DNA of 64,000 bases from Conoideocrella luteorostrata (taxonomy: Eukaryota; Ascomycota; Sordariomycetes; Hypocreales; Clavicipitaceae), in NCBI GenBank assembly GCA_032433595.1, contig JASWJB010000008.1, positions 124,001 through 188,000 of the forward strand, given 5' to 3'. The notes beneath the pieces were generated by a model. The model ran no database searches. It saw nothing but the letters and a program-made list of their open reading frames with translations, and was not told the DNA's origin. The translations under genes were made by a program, and so were the position numbers. Numbering within the stretch: position 1 is the stretch's first letter; each line of letters starts with the position of its first letter. Below, piece by piece: positions 1 to 10,496 of this stretch.

Positions 1-378
1 GCGTTTTGGATCGGTCTTGGTACTTTTTCACGTGTTTCCTTTTGACGATTCAGCGGGCACTGTTCATTCATGATTGCGATTATGTCTCAACGCTGGCAAC
101 GTGGCCATTGATGAGGGGCTGCCGAGACGCAGGACGGGTTTGGTCTGACGAGATACGTAAAGCGCATGGTAGCTGGCGTTATCCCTGAGATTGGTGTATT
201 TTTACGGAGTAGAGCGGGCTGAAATGAACAGAAGTGGGAACCATAAATACGCGCATACTTGCATAACTACATACTACATTATTTCGTACTCTCCATGAGG
301 ACCAGTACTCCGTACTCTGTGCCGACTTCAGTAGTTAGTTGAGTCAAGCTTGGAACGGAATTCGGCCCGCTGAGCGAC

Positions 379-394
379 TACTCCGTACGGAGTA
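379..394. repeat. Perfect 16-bp palindrome TACTCCGTACGGAGTA
   Basis: The 16-mer reads identically on both strands. The same core, CTCCGTACGGAG, recurs elsewhere in the window in noncoding DNA. Function is unknown; see findings. Confidence 0.9.
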
Positions 395-530
395 ATCTAA
401 TCCGATTTGCGGGACTGCTGGCGGCTGGTGGGCCTCGATAGCACTGTGGCGCCGCCCAACCCATTGCAATGGTCGATGAAGCGGCATCAAAACGCAACTG
501 GGTACCCTGTACTCCGTAGGCACTAAGTTG

Positions 531-542
531 CTCCGTACGGAG
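531..542. repeat. CTCCGTACGGAG palindrome copy
   Basis: A perfect 12-bp palindromic core, about 165 bp upstream of the 2EXR start codon. A related half-site (TACTCCGTA) lies just before it at 510-518. Confidence 0.85.
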
Positions 543-706
543 TACATTGATACTGGCAAGGCCACCTTCTCCGTGGACAGGGTTAGCAATGAGCTCGCAC
601 CTCGACCTCGACCCCACGACCACTACAGTCAATTCATCAATCTCACATCCAAACTTGGCTTGCGTATCACCTCGTATCACCTTGTACTCTGCATCAAGGT
701 TTGAAT

Positions 707-2461
707 ATGCCTTCCGGTGACCATCCGTCGGATGACGACACCAGCAGCGCCAGTGACGCCTCCTCAGGAGGGAGCGGCCAAGATGGTCGCGCCCTCATCG
801 ACGACGAGGCTGAAGAATCAGATGGAACAGATAGCTCAGATGTATCCGACAGCTTGGACTGTGCGCGCGAATATTCATTCCCGCAGTTCATGCAGCTGCC
901 ACCAGAATTGAGGCATCGAATTTGGGAAGTGTTTTGCCCCGACTTGACCGCCAAAGCACGAGTTTTCCAGTTCTTCCTCTCACCGAGCTCTGCAGCCATG
1001 GGTCGCCCAGACCACTACTCCGTGAAGGATCATCTAACACTTGGTGATCAGACAGAGAAGCTCAGAGCTGTGCTGTCGACGCATCGGGAGTCGAGGAGCA
1101 TTGCGGTGCAAAAGCTTCCTCATGAGCTAGGCATGGATGCAGGATCTGGCGACGCGATTGTTCGGTTCAGAAAGGAGACGGATGTAATTATTTTGCATGG
1201 CCTGAAAGCCGGCAAGGATTTACACTTGCCAGAATTTGCAAGGGATGTGCAGAACATTGCTGTCAATCCGTGGGAATTATTCTTTGGCGGCATGTTGAAT
1301 GGGCCCGTTGACGAGGCTATCCCCGCGTTGGCTGGGATATTTCGCAATCTGAAGAGGCTCTATGTCCATACGCCAGCTGAGTCCCAGAGGGCTTGCCAGA
1401 TACGATGGTGTGTGACGGACTATGTGCACACGTACATGGTGGAGACGTATGAGAAACAAGATGGGCGAGGCGAGGATTTGCAGTCGCTGTTTTGCTGGCC
1501 GGATGTGGATGGGCACCCCGACTTTGCCAAATACTCGATTCCGAAGTTGTTTTCGCGCGGTAAAGATGTGGAAGTGGGTGTGGAGATGTGGCCGATGGTT
1601 GAGTTTGAGCTGGATGAAGGGATTGCGCAATATGACAGGTTGAGGGTGTTGAAGGACCTCCCAGATTTGGGGGATGGCGAGCTTTCCGGGGAGGATGGCA
1701 GTGTCGACGACGATGACGAGTTCTATGGTGGATCGCCGCAGGGAACATATTGGGATGAACACGACAGTGAAACATTTTTGGATGAATACGAGAGTGAGGG
1801 GATTGACGATGATGAGATTGTCGAGGTCGGAGACACGTCAGAAGATGATATGATACCCGATGAGATTGCTGCACACTTTTCAAGTCCAGAGCCGGAAGAC
1901 TATCAATCCAAAGATGTTCTCATCATTGACAGACCGGACCGCGGGCCGCTCCAAACTAGACTCAAGCGAAGGCTGATTATGGATTCGGACGACTCAGGCG
2001 AGGATGCGCAACCACAAACAAAGAGGGCCAGACAGACCCGTACGATTGTCGTTTCAGATTCGGACGAAGACGATGTAGAGGTCATTGCCGCTCGGCAACG
2101 TTCAAAGTCGAGGCCGAAGGTATCTGAGTCGGATGAGGACGAAGAAGGAGAAGAAAATACACAAGTCAATGGTGTGGAGTCTCGGGATAGTCCACAAGAT
2201 GACGAAGATGAAAGTGACGATAAAAATGTGCCACCGAGACGGTTGTCATTGGCTGAGCGGCTACGTCGTGCAAGAAATGAGAATCCTGTGCCTGCAAGTC
2301 AGGACGACACTGACGAGGGTGACAATGACACTGAAGATGAAGAAGAAGCAGAAGGTGATGATGATGATGTCGATGAGGAGGATGAAGACGAGGACGGGTT
2401 GTTGGACACCATGGCTGGAGATGGGACAGACGAAGATGAAGGAGAAGAAGATGGCTGGTAA
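707..2461 (+). CDS. 2EXR domain protein with long acidic C-terminal region
   Basis: A single-exon gene for about 584 residues. The start is the ATG at 707; the in-frame codon further upstream is a TTG. After a Ser/Asp-rich leader of about 55 residues comes a 2EXR-type motif (LPPELRHRIWEVF), the hallmark of a large fungal family of unknown biochemical function. The central part is an ordinary globular sequence. From about residue 310 onward the protein becomes extremely rich in Asp, Glu and Ser, with basic patches such as RLKRRL and TKRARQTR that could be nuclear localisation signals, and it ends in near-continuous Asp/Glu runs. I infer a nuclear or chromatin-associated protein; the 2EXR family itself does not prove that. 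The long open frames on the opposite strand are shadows of the acidic repeats. It is convergent with the YdeI-like gene. Confidence 0.85.
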   Translation: MPSGDHPSDDDTSSASDASSGGSGQDGRALIDDEAEESDGTDSSDVSDSLDCAREYSFPQFMQLPPELRHRIWEVFCPDLTAKARVFQFFLSPSSAAMGRPDHYSVKDHLTLGDQTEKLRAVLSTHRESRSIAVQKLPHELGMDAGSGDAIVRFRKETDVIILHGLKAGKDLHLPEFARDVQNIAVNPWELFFGGMLNGPVDEAIPALAGIFRNLKRLYVHTPAESQRACQIRWCVTDYVHTYMVETYEKQDGRGEDLQSLFCWPDVDGHPDFAKYSIPKLFSRGKDVEVGVEMWPMVEFELDEGIAQYDRLRVLKDLPDLGDGELSGEDGSVDDDDEFYGGSPQGTYWDEHDSETFLDEYESEGIDDDEIVEVGDTSEDDMIPDEIAAHFSSPEPEDYQSKDVLIIDRPDRGPLQTRLKRRLIMDSDDSGEDAQPQTKRARQTRTIVVSDSDEDDVEVIAARQRSKSRPKVSESDEDEEGEENTQVNGVESRDSPQDDEDESDDKNVPPRRLSLAERLRRARNENPVPASQDDTDEGDNDTEDEEEAEGDDDDVDEEDEDEDGLLDTMAGDGTDEDEGEEDGW

Positions 2462-2593
2462 CCATGATCGCATCAAGACAGCGTTATTTTGCTGTGTATA
2501 ACATACTGAATCGTTGAGAGCTATGCCATGTTACATGTATGATATTATGATACAACTATATACCAATTTGACACCTAATATCTACCCCTGCCA

Positions 2594-3427
2594 TCAACGC
2601 AAAGTCTCCCCCCTAGCAAGCATATCCATAAACTCCCCAATCTTCCTCCTCCTGGTCTCCTCCCTCTTGACCGTCACGACCCTCCACAAAAAGGGCCACC
2701 TCTGCGTCTTGCCCAACGTAGCCCACACATCTCCCGCCTTACTATTCGCCCTCAATGCCTCTGCAAAATCCTCGGGCACCTCCATCGTCGCGGGCCCGGA
2801 ATACGCTCTATCCCACCTCCCGTCGACTTTCGCGGCATTTACCTCTGCCATACCGGCTGGTTGCATTTTGTCGTCGGCCATCAAAACTGTTACCTTGTCA
2901 ACGTTGCGTTTGGACCACATGCTATTTTTGCGACGGGGCGTGAAGCGCTGGAGAAAGTAGTCGGCGTCGAGAGATTTGCGCTGGCCATCGATCCACCCAT
3001 GGCAGAGGGCCACGTCGATAGCCTGGTCATGGGAAATGCTGGGGAGGGGGTTGGACTTTTTGCCGATCTTGAGCCAGATTCCCGCCGGGGTGGTAAGGCC
3101 GTGAGACTGGAGGTATCTGTCGAACGCGGCGGAGGAGGCGAATGGGATGATTTGGGGGGAGGGTGATGGGATGGATATTTTTGGTGTCGAGGGTGACACT
3201 GCGGTGGAGGCTGAAACTGGCGGTGGTATAGATTGTGCAGGGAGGGTGGCTGCTTCTGGGGTGGCTGCCGCCTTGGTGATTAATCTTGTGCTTCTACGAG
3301 GCATCGGATCGCGTGTGGATGCTGTGTGGCGTTGGGCAGGTTGAGACGATGGACGGCCGTCGATGAGGCTGGGAGTACGGTGCAGTTGGGGCAGGCCGGA
3401 GAATGAGATGTTGTGAAGGCGGCGCAT
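2594..3427 (-). CDS. YdeI/OmpD-associated-like protein
   Basis: A single-exon gene for about 277 residues from the ATG at 3427; a second in-frame ATG lies about 40 residues in, at MPRRSTRL. The first 90 residues are Pro/Ser/Ala-rich and probably disordered, and the Arg/Ser-rich start could be an organelle-targeting leader (inference). From about residue 90 the sequence follows the YdeI family: an N-terminal block ending in GIWLKIGKK, the segment ALCHGWIDGQRKSLD, then FTPRRKNSMWSKRNVDKV, and a C-terminal helical part with WPFLWRVVTVKREETRRRKIGEF. YdeI proteins are widespread in bacteria and fungi; in bacteria they have been linked to peptide resistance, while fungal members have no established role. 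The stop codon lies 132 bp from that of the 2EXR gene. Confidence 0.85.
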   Translation of the reverse strand: MRRLHNISFSGLPQLHRTPSLIDGRPSSQPAQRHTASTRDPMPRRSTRLITKAAATPEAATLPAQSIPPPVSASTAVSPSTPKISIPSPSPQIIPFASSAAFDRYLQSHGLTTPAGIWLKIGKKSNPLPSISHDQAIDVALCHGWIDGQRKSLDADYFLQRFTPRRKNSMWSKRNVDKVTVLMADDKMQPAGMAEVNAAKVDGRWDRAYSGPATMEVPEDFAEALRANSKAGDVWATLGKTQRWPFLWRVVTVKREETRRRKIGEFMDMLARGETLR

Positions 3428-3580
3428 CAATATTTGAAAGCCTGGCGTGCTTGCATACGGGTCAATCTATGAAACAAAGGCAAAAAAAGAGTCTTGTGCT
3501 AGCCGCTTTTGCAAGAAAAACTATGTATATTATCCTGTAGAGTCTGGGTGCTTACATGATTGCATGTCGTGTGAAGTTGG

Positions 3581-3652
3581 CTGAGCGTGAGTGAGCGGGA
3601 ATGAGCGTGAGCGTGAGCGTGAGCGTGAGCCTGAACGTGAGCGTGAATGTGA
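3581..3652. repeat. GAGCGT-type hexanucleotide microsatellite
   Basis: An imperfect tandem array of GTGAGC/GAGCGT units with substitutions at the edges. It lies in noncoding DNA upstream of the YdeI-like gene. The His/Ala-rich open frame read from its other strand is an artefact of the repeat. Confidence 0.85.
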
Positions 3653-3675
3653 GTTTGCGTACAGTGTGGATAGCC

Positions 3676-3693
3676 TACGGAGTACGGAGTACT
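3676..3693. repeat. Double TACGGAGTA motif
   Basis: Two overlapping TACGGAGTA units in direct orientation (TACGGAGTACGGAGTACT), belonging to the same motif family as the CTCCGTACGGAG palindromes. Confidence 0.8.
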
Positions 3694-4970
3694 AAAAGTG
3701 CCTGTAAGATAACTAGTGTCCGGCACAGGCGCTGTTAGGAATGTGAAGCTTCCAACATGTCGCGGTACACGCACTCTGTGCTCATTACGGAGTGGAGTCT
3801 AGAGTATGCGAGGAATAGTAGTAGCCCGCACTGTGCTATGAAAGTAACGCGTAGATATAACTACAGTAATAGCTTAAAAAAATAAAAATAAAATAAAATC
3901 AGAAAACAGAAGACAACGACGGCTTGCCCGCCTCGGGAAATGGCGGTCTTGGCTTGCCACCTTCGGTTGTTGACTCTACTTATCGCGGTATTCCTAGCCC
4001 ACTCTCGCTCGCCGTTGCGCCTGGCCCTCGTGACCCGAGCGTGGCATAACGTCGAATAACGTATGCCAATCTGCCACAGGGGGCATACAGCTCGGTCAAC
4101 AGCCCCATGCCGTACATCTGTAGCAGCGAGACACAAGTCGGACAAATTTAGGCGATGTGAGCTCAGGTCTGCCACCATTTTCAGATGATTATACGGCGTC
4201 GAGGCCTAAGATCTCTAGACTTGGGTCTGTATAAACTTTAGTGGGAATATTAGCGTAGGATTGACTGTACGGTGAAACGACCAACGTGAATCGGAGCATC
4301 ACCGGAAATGAAGACTTGTTTTCTTCCATGCCATTGCACTTAAATTTTTTTTTTTAATCTCTCTCTTTTGGTTACAACAATTTTGGTACCTGATTTTGAA
4401 TCAATACTGCAATAGGGCAGATAGAGTTGTGAGAGTGTGCGGAAACCCCTCTAGCTGCTGGCAAAGTCCTGGGCTAAAATAAGACTTAAAACAAGTCCTG
4501 ACTGCGATTCCCCGCCCCTCCCTGTCAGCTCTTATCTTTCAATGTGAGATAAATCAGTCCTGCAGGCTGGGCTTACATGCAGCCAGCAGCGCAGAACCCC
4601 TGGCATGACAAGTCCTACAAGGAACATTGAACTTTACTTAGGTAGTAGGAAGCCAAAAGTATCCAACCTGTGTAAGCGTATCCAACGCGTCCGCGTGGTT
4701 GGATATTTTTGGCTACATGCCGATATCCAATGGGCGTAACCACTGGTAGGTAGCCCGTCTGGCTCTGGAGAGAGGGAAAGAGATGGATGATGGACATCTG
4801 AGGATGACACTCCACCATACACTTAAGAAAGGAGCTATAATATGCCCGTGTATCCGGAATAATCCTGCTTCTCTTCTCATCACCTATAAGGGCAGAATCG
4901 AATATCGACAGCTGACGCATTGTGCATTTGCGCTGAATTCTTAGCCCGCTGGATTGTTGGCTTTTCAATC

Positions 4971-7685
4971 ATGGATTTCGCTGTTATTTCTGCTGCAAGT
5001 CACGCTTGCCATGTCGCCCAATTCATCGATTCCGCTTCCAAGGCTTTGTCTGTAATAGAAAGCCTCCAATCCGGCGAAAAGATAGACAGCCTGGGTAAGC
5101 ATGTCGATGACTTGACCGCTGCACTCTCTAACCACGGTCGGCATCTTCAGCTCTCGCCCGATCCGAACACCGCTATGCTGTCAAACGAGGACGAAATTTT
5201 TCTGCGACTGGGCAGCCAATGTCAACAGCTGTCGTCGCCATTGCTGGCGAGTCTGCAGCATATTGAACTAGAGAGTACCCTTCCCGATGCGTCTAAAACT
5301 TTGGGCAATCTGGCTGGCTTCAACAGGCTGCAAACTATTCTTGATGGGATGAGACAAGACTTGAACCAAGCCCTCGCCAAGAATATGTGGCTAGCCATTG
5401 CGCAAATTGTTCGCGAACTTGGCGCTAAATGCAGTCGGCTCGGTGCAAACCGGGCAGCAGAGATCGAAAGGCTGGCTTCTGCAATCGATGCCCATTTCAA
5501 AGAAGAAAATTTTAAAGAATCCGATGATGAAAGAAACCTGGAAACTTGGCTAAAAGTTCGCTCATGTGTGGAAACAGCCGCGGGTATATCTGCAGAGCAA
5601 AACATCCTGGCAAGCCTCCAATTCTGGACCATGGACCGACGAAAGGGGCTCATTTCGAAAGAGCACGACAATACATTCGAATGGGTTTTGAGACCGAACA
5701 AGTCTAAACATGTCTCAGGATCCGACTCTAGCTTTTTGGACTGGCTGGGTCGAGATGTGCCTTTGTATTGGATATCCGGCAAGCCTGGCTCAGGCAAGTC
5801 CACTTTGATGAAGTTCATCGCTGAGAACCCCAAAACTATGGACGCGTTGAAAGGGTGGGCGAAAGACGATACTCTCATCACCGCCGCCTTTTACTTCTGG
5901 AGCTCAGCCAAAGATCCCCTGCAAAAATCCGACACGGGTCTATTGCGTTCTATCCTTTTTCAGATTCTTCGACAGTGTCCCGACTTGATCCAGCACGCAT
6001 ACCCGCAACAGTGGCACGACCGGTGCCGGTCGCCAGAGACCCTTTCCAGATTTTCCCGCCGAGGACACACCACTCCAGACCTCCTTGCGGCGTACCAGCG
6101 CATGTCCACTCGGCTGCATGCTGAAAAGGTCAAATTCTGCTTCTTCATTGACGGTTTAGACGAGTATGACGGTGAACCGACCGACGTGATACGCCTGATT
6201 GAACTGCTCAATAGGACAGAAAATTTGAAAACATGTGTTTCAAGTCGTCAGTGGGCTGCGTTTGAGGCGATTTTTGGTGGCGATAATCCCTGGAAATTGT
6301 ATGTTCATGAGCTTACAAAGGGGGATATGACGCTCTATGTCGAAGACCTGATGTGCAACAACGAGAAGTTTGCCCAAGTCAAGAAAAGTGGTGATGCAGA
6401 GCAAACCCAACATCTGATAAACATCATCGTTGCAAAAGCGGAAGGAGTGTTTCTGTGGGTATTCCTCGTGGTTCGTGATCTTCTGCGTGCAGTGGGCAGA
6501 ACGGACCAAATCGAGCAGATTCAAGATAGACTAATGACTATACCGAACGATCTGGACAATTACTTCAAGAAGATGTTTGAGACTGTTGAGCAGCAGATGC
6601 GAGGAACGACAGCACACATCTTTGAGGTGGCTCTCGATGCAGTGGAGCGGCTTCCTCTGCTGTGCTATTCATTCCTGCAGAACTCGTCTGTCGACGAAGT
6701 ATTTGTCGCAAAACTGGAGCCGTTACCACGCCGCACGACAATCAAGATGCTGAGAGAGACAGAAAAACTGCTCGAGGTTTACTCCCAGGGCCTTCTTAGT
6801 GCGGTCGGGGTGGTTGATGCGGAGGACAGCCCGTCATCTGAATTAACAGAGCATCGGATGCTGTTCGAATTCCGAGTTGACTTCATCCACAGAACCGTAG
6901 CGGATTTCCTCCGTACAGCTGACATGAGAAAGCTTCTCAAGAGCTGGTCAGCGCCTCTATTTAACGCAGATTTCGAAATCTGCAAGGCTACTCTAGCGAC
7001 GTTGAAAGTCACAGCTCCAACAACCGCCATGGTCCAGGACGTGTCGCGCGTGCCTTCAATCCTGCACGTATTCATGTCCCATGCAAAAGAGCTAGAAGGG
7101 GACCCACAGACAAAGGTCCTAGATCAAGCCCTCTCTACATTGGCGTCACATAGCGAAACTCTGAGTGAGCTCCCCATGCTGACCTTGGGACCTGGCAATT
7201 ACTGGGCCAGCGATGCGAGCTTTAATTTTGCATTTTTGTACCACTGCGTGTCGTACGGACTGGCAGATTATGTGGAGCGAACGATGAGCCGGGTCAAGTT
7301 CCACGAGTCGCCGTCGGGTCTACTATCTGGGTGCTTTTCATGGGACTCGCGTGTCAGAATGACGGCATTCACAGTCAATGCTAACGCGATTGAGCGGTTG
7401 CTACAACGAGGTCTTGATCCAAATTTGCAGTGGGGTGATAGAGCCTTTTCATTTTGGCAGCAGCTTCTGACGTCAACGTATAGTAGACACTTGAAGGGGG
7501 TCGTCAGCCAGGCTGACTGTGATGCTGTTAAGTGTACGGTCAGTCATGGTGCTGACATGGAAGCATCGGTCGAGGTCTTTGCTGGTCGGAAAATGGATAG
7601 CCCTCGAGCGGCGGAGATTGTAGAAAAGGTTCTTCCGAGAGAACAATATATTGCTTTGCGTCTCGAGAGACGAGAGCAGTTGTGA
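4971..7685 (+). CDS. NACHT STAND NTPase (NLR-like)
   Basis: A single-exon gene for about 904 residues. The first in-frame ATG is at 4971 (MDFAVISAASHACHV). The N-terminal 200 residues are predicted helical and resemble the N-terminal effector or adaptor domains that precede fungal STAND cores. A NACHT core follows, with Walker A GKPGSGKST at residues 270-278 and a Walker B-like FCFFIDGLDEYDG at 389-401. After the core comes a helical region of the type found next to NACHT in fungal proteins (DUF7791-like), including DFIHRTVADFL. The C-terminal 200 residues show no WD40 or TPR repeats and no convincing ankyrin series. Fungal STAND proteins act in non-self recognition and regulated cell death; whether this one does is unknown. 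The frame is open throughout, so the gene looks intact. The nearest identified gene downstream, on the opposite strand, is a rhodopsin-domain protein. Confidence 0.88.
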   Translation: MDFAVISAASHACHVAQFIDSASKALSVIESLQSGEKIDSLGKHVDDLTAALSNHGRHLQLSPDPNTAMLSNEDEIFLRLGSQCQQLSSPLLASLQHIELESTLPDASKTLGNLAGFNRLQTILDGMRQDLNQALAKNMWLAIAQIVRELGAKCSRLGANRAAEIERLASAIDAHFKEENFKESDDERNLETWLKVRSCVETAAGISAEQNILASLQFWTMDRRKGLISKEHDNTFEWVLRPNKSKHVSGSDSSFLDWLGRDVPLYWISGKPGSGKSTLMKFIAENPKTMDALKGWAKDDTLITAAFYFWSSAKDPLQKSDTGLLRSILFQILRQCPDLIQHAYPQQWHDRCRSPETLSRFSRRGHTTPDLLAAYQRMSTRLHAEKVKFCFFIDGLDEYDGEPTDVIRLIELLNRTENLKTCVSSRQWAAFEAIFGGDNPWKLYVHELTKGDMTLYVEDLMCNNEKFAQVKKSGDAEQTQHLINIIVAKAEGVFLWVFLVVRDLLRAVGRTDQIEQIQDRLMTIPNDLDNYFKKMFETVEQQMRGTTAHIFEVALDAVERLPLLCYSFLQNSSVDEVFVAKLEPLPRRTTIKMLRETEKLLEVYSQGLLSAVGVVDAEDSPSSELTEHRMLFEFRVDFIHRTVADFLRTADMRKLLKSWSAPLFNADFEICKATLATLKVTAPTTAMVQDVSRVPSILHVFMSHAKELEGDPQTKVLDQALSTLASHSETLSELPMLTLGPGNYWASDASFNFAFLYHCVSYGLADYVERTMSRVKFHESPSGLLSGCFSWDSRVRMTAFTVNANAIERLLQRGLDPNLQWGDRAFSFWQQLLTSTYSRHLKGVVSQADCDAVKCTVSHGADMEASVEVFAGRKMDSPRAAEIVEKVLPREQYIALRLERREQL

Positions 7686-7955
7686 GGACTTGGTCTGCAT
7701 ATTTTAGGAAAGCCACTGCTAGAGAGCCTAAGTGCAGTGATGGTGAGGGTGGGAACAAGTAGCTTAAATAGATGAAGAGATATACATTAGTATCGATTCA
7801 CTTCCTATGTAACTGGAATCTTATCCCTGGTCACCCCTTTCAAGTTGAGCAGATGATCATATTTTACCCGCCAACTCCTCCAAGCCAAAGCAACCATCAA
7901 CGCCACGCAGAATAAAATATACCTGCCTAATCAAATGGCCATGTGACTGGCTCGC

Positions 7956-9336
7956 TTACCTCAAGTTATAACTATACTCGCATTTGTGACCTATAGAAAC
8001 CTCCTGATCAATCGTTGTCTGCACTTCAATCCCCCTGAGTTCAAGTTCAGACGAATTCTGCCGTTCCCTCCAGCCACTGTTTGATTTGGATCTTCCATCT
8101 GCGGCATCGTGTGCACCGCTGACGGAAGTCTGAATGGCGTTGATCCTCTGTAAACCCCAGGATCGAATTGTGTTTGGGGGCTCGTATGAGCCGAGATATC
8201 CGCTGCCCTTGCCTGAACTCAAGATATTGTTTGCGTTTTGTCGTCTAACAAAGGGGCCGAGCTGTGGGAGACATCCGCAAAGAACTGTGAACTGGTTTTC
8301 GAGGACGGTCCACAAACCTTGCAGAATACTTGAGGCTAAGTTGTGCGTCAGCATTGAAGTCATCATTATACATAGAAACATGCCGGAAACATTTTTCTTG
8401 GGGTAGAGCTCACTAGACAATCGGGATGTGTCAAAGAATGCAAACTGCACGGCTCGCAGACCACTAAATATGCAAACACTGCCCGGAGAGTCAGTCCCAA
8501 TTCATGTCGCATACTTTCACAGCTTGGGCGTTCCGACTTACATTACTCCGATACACAAGATGAACGTTATGCCGATTTTCTGCCTCAGCGTTATCCGTAG
8601 ATGCCAAATCGTTGGCACCGGGATCCCCAAGATGGCGAGGTCCATTACTAGAGCGCTCCACGCGATTGTTTTACTCTCAATCATGTACAGACTGTTGCTG
8701 ACGCATTGGCCGCCCTCGATTGATCTATCCCAGTAATACGCGACGGGGGTGCAGAACCAGATGGTGTAGAAGAAGTTGGAGGCACCCCAGACGACGACGA
8801 GGGCGGCGAGAACGTCCAGTGCGATGCGGTTGCTTCGTTTGCCACCAACCACGCGGCGGAGGAAGAGGATGATGGCGAGCTTGGCGAATGTCATGGACGA
8901 AGACCAAAATTTGATGACGAGCCAGGAGCCCTGGTGAGTGTTAGCAAAGGGTAGCAGGAGGGTCGCTTTGAAGAGAAGCATACCAGTTTGAAGTTAACTC
9001 GTCTGTATTGTGGGAGGTCTGCATCAGGCACCCCCATGCCATTAGATGCTTCTAAAGCCACCAGTTTGATTAGTAGCCTTCTTCCAAGAAAGTACATGCT
9101 ACGTTGTGTGTGCAGCTGCACCTACTTATCAAAACCGAAGCTGTGTTCCCAATCATCAAGAGCACAGCGAGCCCCATGAGGTAATCCTCGACCCGAACCC
9201 GCCTCACGATCATCACTGTGGCATACAGCCTCATCGTATACGCCACTGTCGCGATGATGCCAAACGTCAGAGGGACCGCAGTATTCACTCGCCTCCAGAG
9301 GGCTGCATCATCGGATTCCGGAAAGTCACGAGCCAT
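7956..9336 (-). CDS. Fungal rhodopsin-domain integral membrane protein
   Basis: A spliced gene read from 9336 down to 7956. Exon 1 starts MARDFPESDD and contains the first membrane helices (VPLTFGIIATVAYTMRLYA, then VEDYLMGLAVLLM). A donor GTAGGT follows LIS. Exon 2 carries NGMGVPDADLPQYRRVNFKL and ends at a GTATGC donor. Exon 3 (about 8933-8542) holds GSWLVIKFWSSSMTFAKLA, LFYTIWFCTPVAYYW and two more helices, ending at a GTAAGT donor. Exon 4 starts at 8463 after a 78-nt intron and ends with the polar tail. The pattern of about seven helices, the conserved W-D-like turn and the terminal GCLPQLGPF segment match the fungal rhodopsin-domain (PTH11-related) group, which lacks the retinal lysine and has mostly unknown function. 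A further intron inside exon 4 cannot be excluded. Confidence 0.8.
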
Positions 9337-10070
9337 GCTGGGTCTTTAGCCAGCCGTCACACACGCCGACTCCAACAGGAAGCAGAATGTACAGAGTGCG
9401 TGTTACTATGCCATAGACAGGCAATAAGCATTCGGGTAGTGCAGCGTGCCCGATATATTTGCAAATGCTCGTTTAATGGGTGACAAAATAGTCGACCGCC
9501 GCACGACAATGCATCGTACGCTCTGTTGCCGATAACACGCGTTGAGATTGACGTCGAAATGGGGAATCCAGCCCATCTACTCGCATGACAAAAAATCCGA
9601 GTGCAGAGAGAGGATGAGACCCGAGGGGAAGGAGAGCAATTCATTAAGTTCTATTCTGCAACGTCAAGACGAAGATCTTTCACGCCGTCGACTCCGTGCC
9701 TGCATCCCGCGCGCCCTGCGGCTGGAGGCGCACAAAAGATGCACATCTCACGTACTCCGTAGTGCATTTGGCAGTATCGTCCGGAGTGTTGGCATCCCAT
9801 GCTCACGCAATGTGGGAGACCGAACTACTATGGCACCGACGTACATACCCTGAGACGGTGGCGTCACGCGATCCCACCATCAGCATGGGAAGCTTGGAAG
9901 GTTACAGCAGGCAGTACCCCGGCACCCCATACGCAGACAGTATTCAAGAAAGCAGAAGAAAACATCACCCAGGCTGCCAGGGCCGCAGCCACATGGCTAA
10001 TGCTGTGCGCGCCATCAGAAACACGGCTCTGCGGGGGGACGGATAGATAGATGAGACTTTTGGCGTGCTA

Positions 10071-10082
10071 CTCCGTACGGAG
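10071..10082. repeat. CTCCGTACGGAG palindrome copy
   Basis: A perfect 12-bp core, flanked by TA on its left side, in gene-free DNA. Confidence 0.85.
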
Positions 10083-10473
10083 AACTAGACATGCATATAA
10101 GACAGAAGTTCCTCCGAGTGCCGAATGATATTCTCGTAGATGAGAACTAGGAGAGAAGCCAAGTGTCTGGCGTTGGAGCTACGGACAACACTTGCCTAAG
10201 AGGTTTATGCCACCCGGCGCAAATGGACGCTGAAGAGCGATCGGCGTTGAAACCAGGCAAGAAACGGTCCAAGCCCAGACCAGTAAAAGACCCGTCTTCG
10301 CAAGCTTTGCTTACCAGCAGGTCCCTGGACTCGTACCGGACGCTTGGGTCGGTCAGTGTAAGTACGTACGCCTCTGTACGACTAATTTGAGGTCAGGGAT
10401 GTGTGCGGAAAATCCGCCACCAAACCCAGGCAACCTGGCAATGGGACGCAGGATAACTAATACCTATTCCAAC

Positions 10474-10496
10474 TACTCCGGACGGAGTACTCCGTA
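10474..10496. repeat. Compound TACTCCG/CGGAGTA motif
   Basis: A TACTCCGGACGGAGTA palindrome with one changed centre pair, directly followed by another TACTCCGTA half-site. Confidence 0.8.

Larger units (their letters stand above)
1..706. other. Intergenic stretch with scattered TACTCCGTA motifs
   Basis: No coding region is supported here; the short open frames have no recognisable protein character. The stretch holds several copies of the 9-mer TACTCCGTA or its complement (about 203-211, 306-314, 510-518) and two full palindromic copies listed separately. It probably contains the promoter of the 2EXR gene that starts at 707, but no convincing TATA box was identified. Confidence 0.6.
3428..4970. 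other. Intergenic region with microsatellite and low-complexity tracts
   Basis: No supportable gene lies between the YdeI-like start and the NACHT gene. The stretch contains a GAGCGT-type microsatellite (3581-3652), a tandem palindromic motif (3676-3693), A- and T-rich tracts near 3870-3900 and 4340-4360, and otherwise unremarkable sequence. Confidence 0.6.

Noticed and set aside
1317..1883. Long open frames on the strand opposite the 2EXR gene
   Set aside because: They are shadows: the acidic codons read on the other strand give His, Ser and Arg-rich sequence without motifs.
3499..3774. His/Ala-repeat open frame near 3.6 kb
   Set aside because: It is the hexanucleotide microsatellite read in one frame; no promoter or conserved sequence supports a gene.
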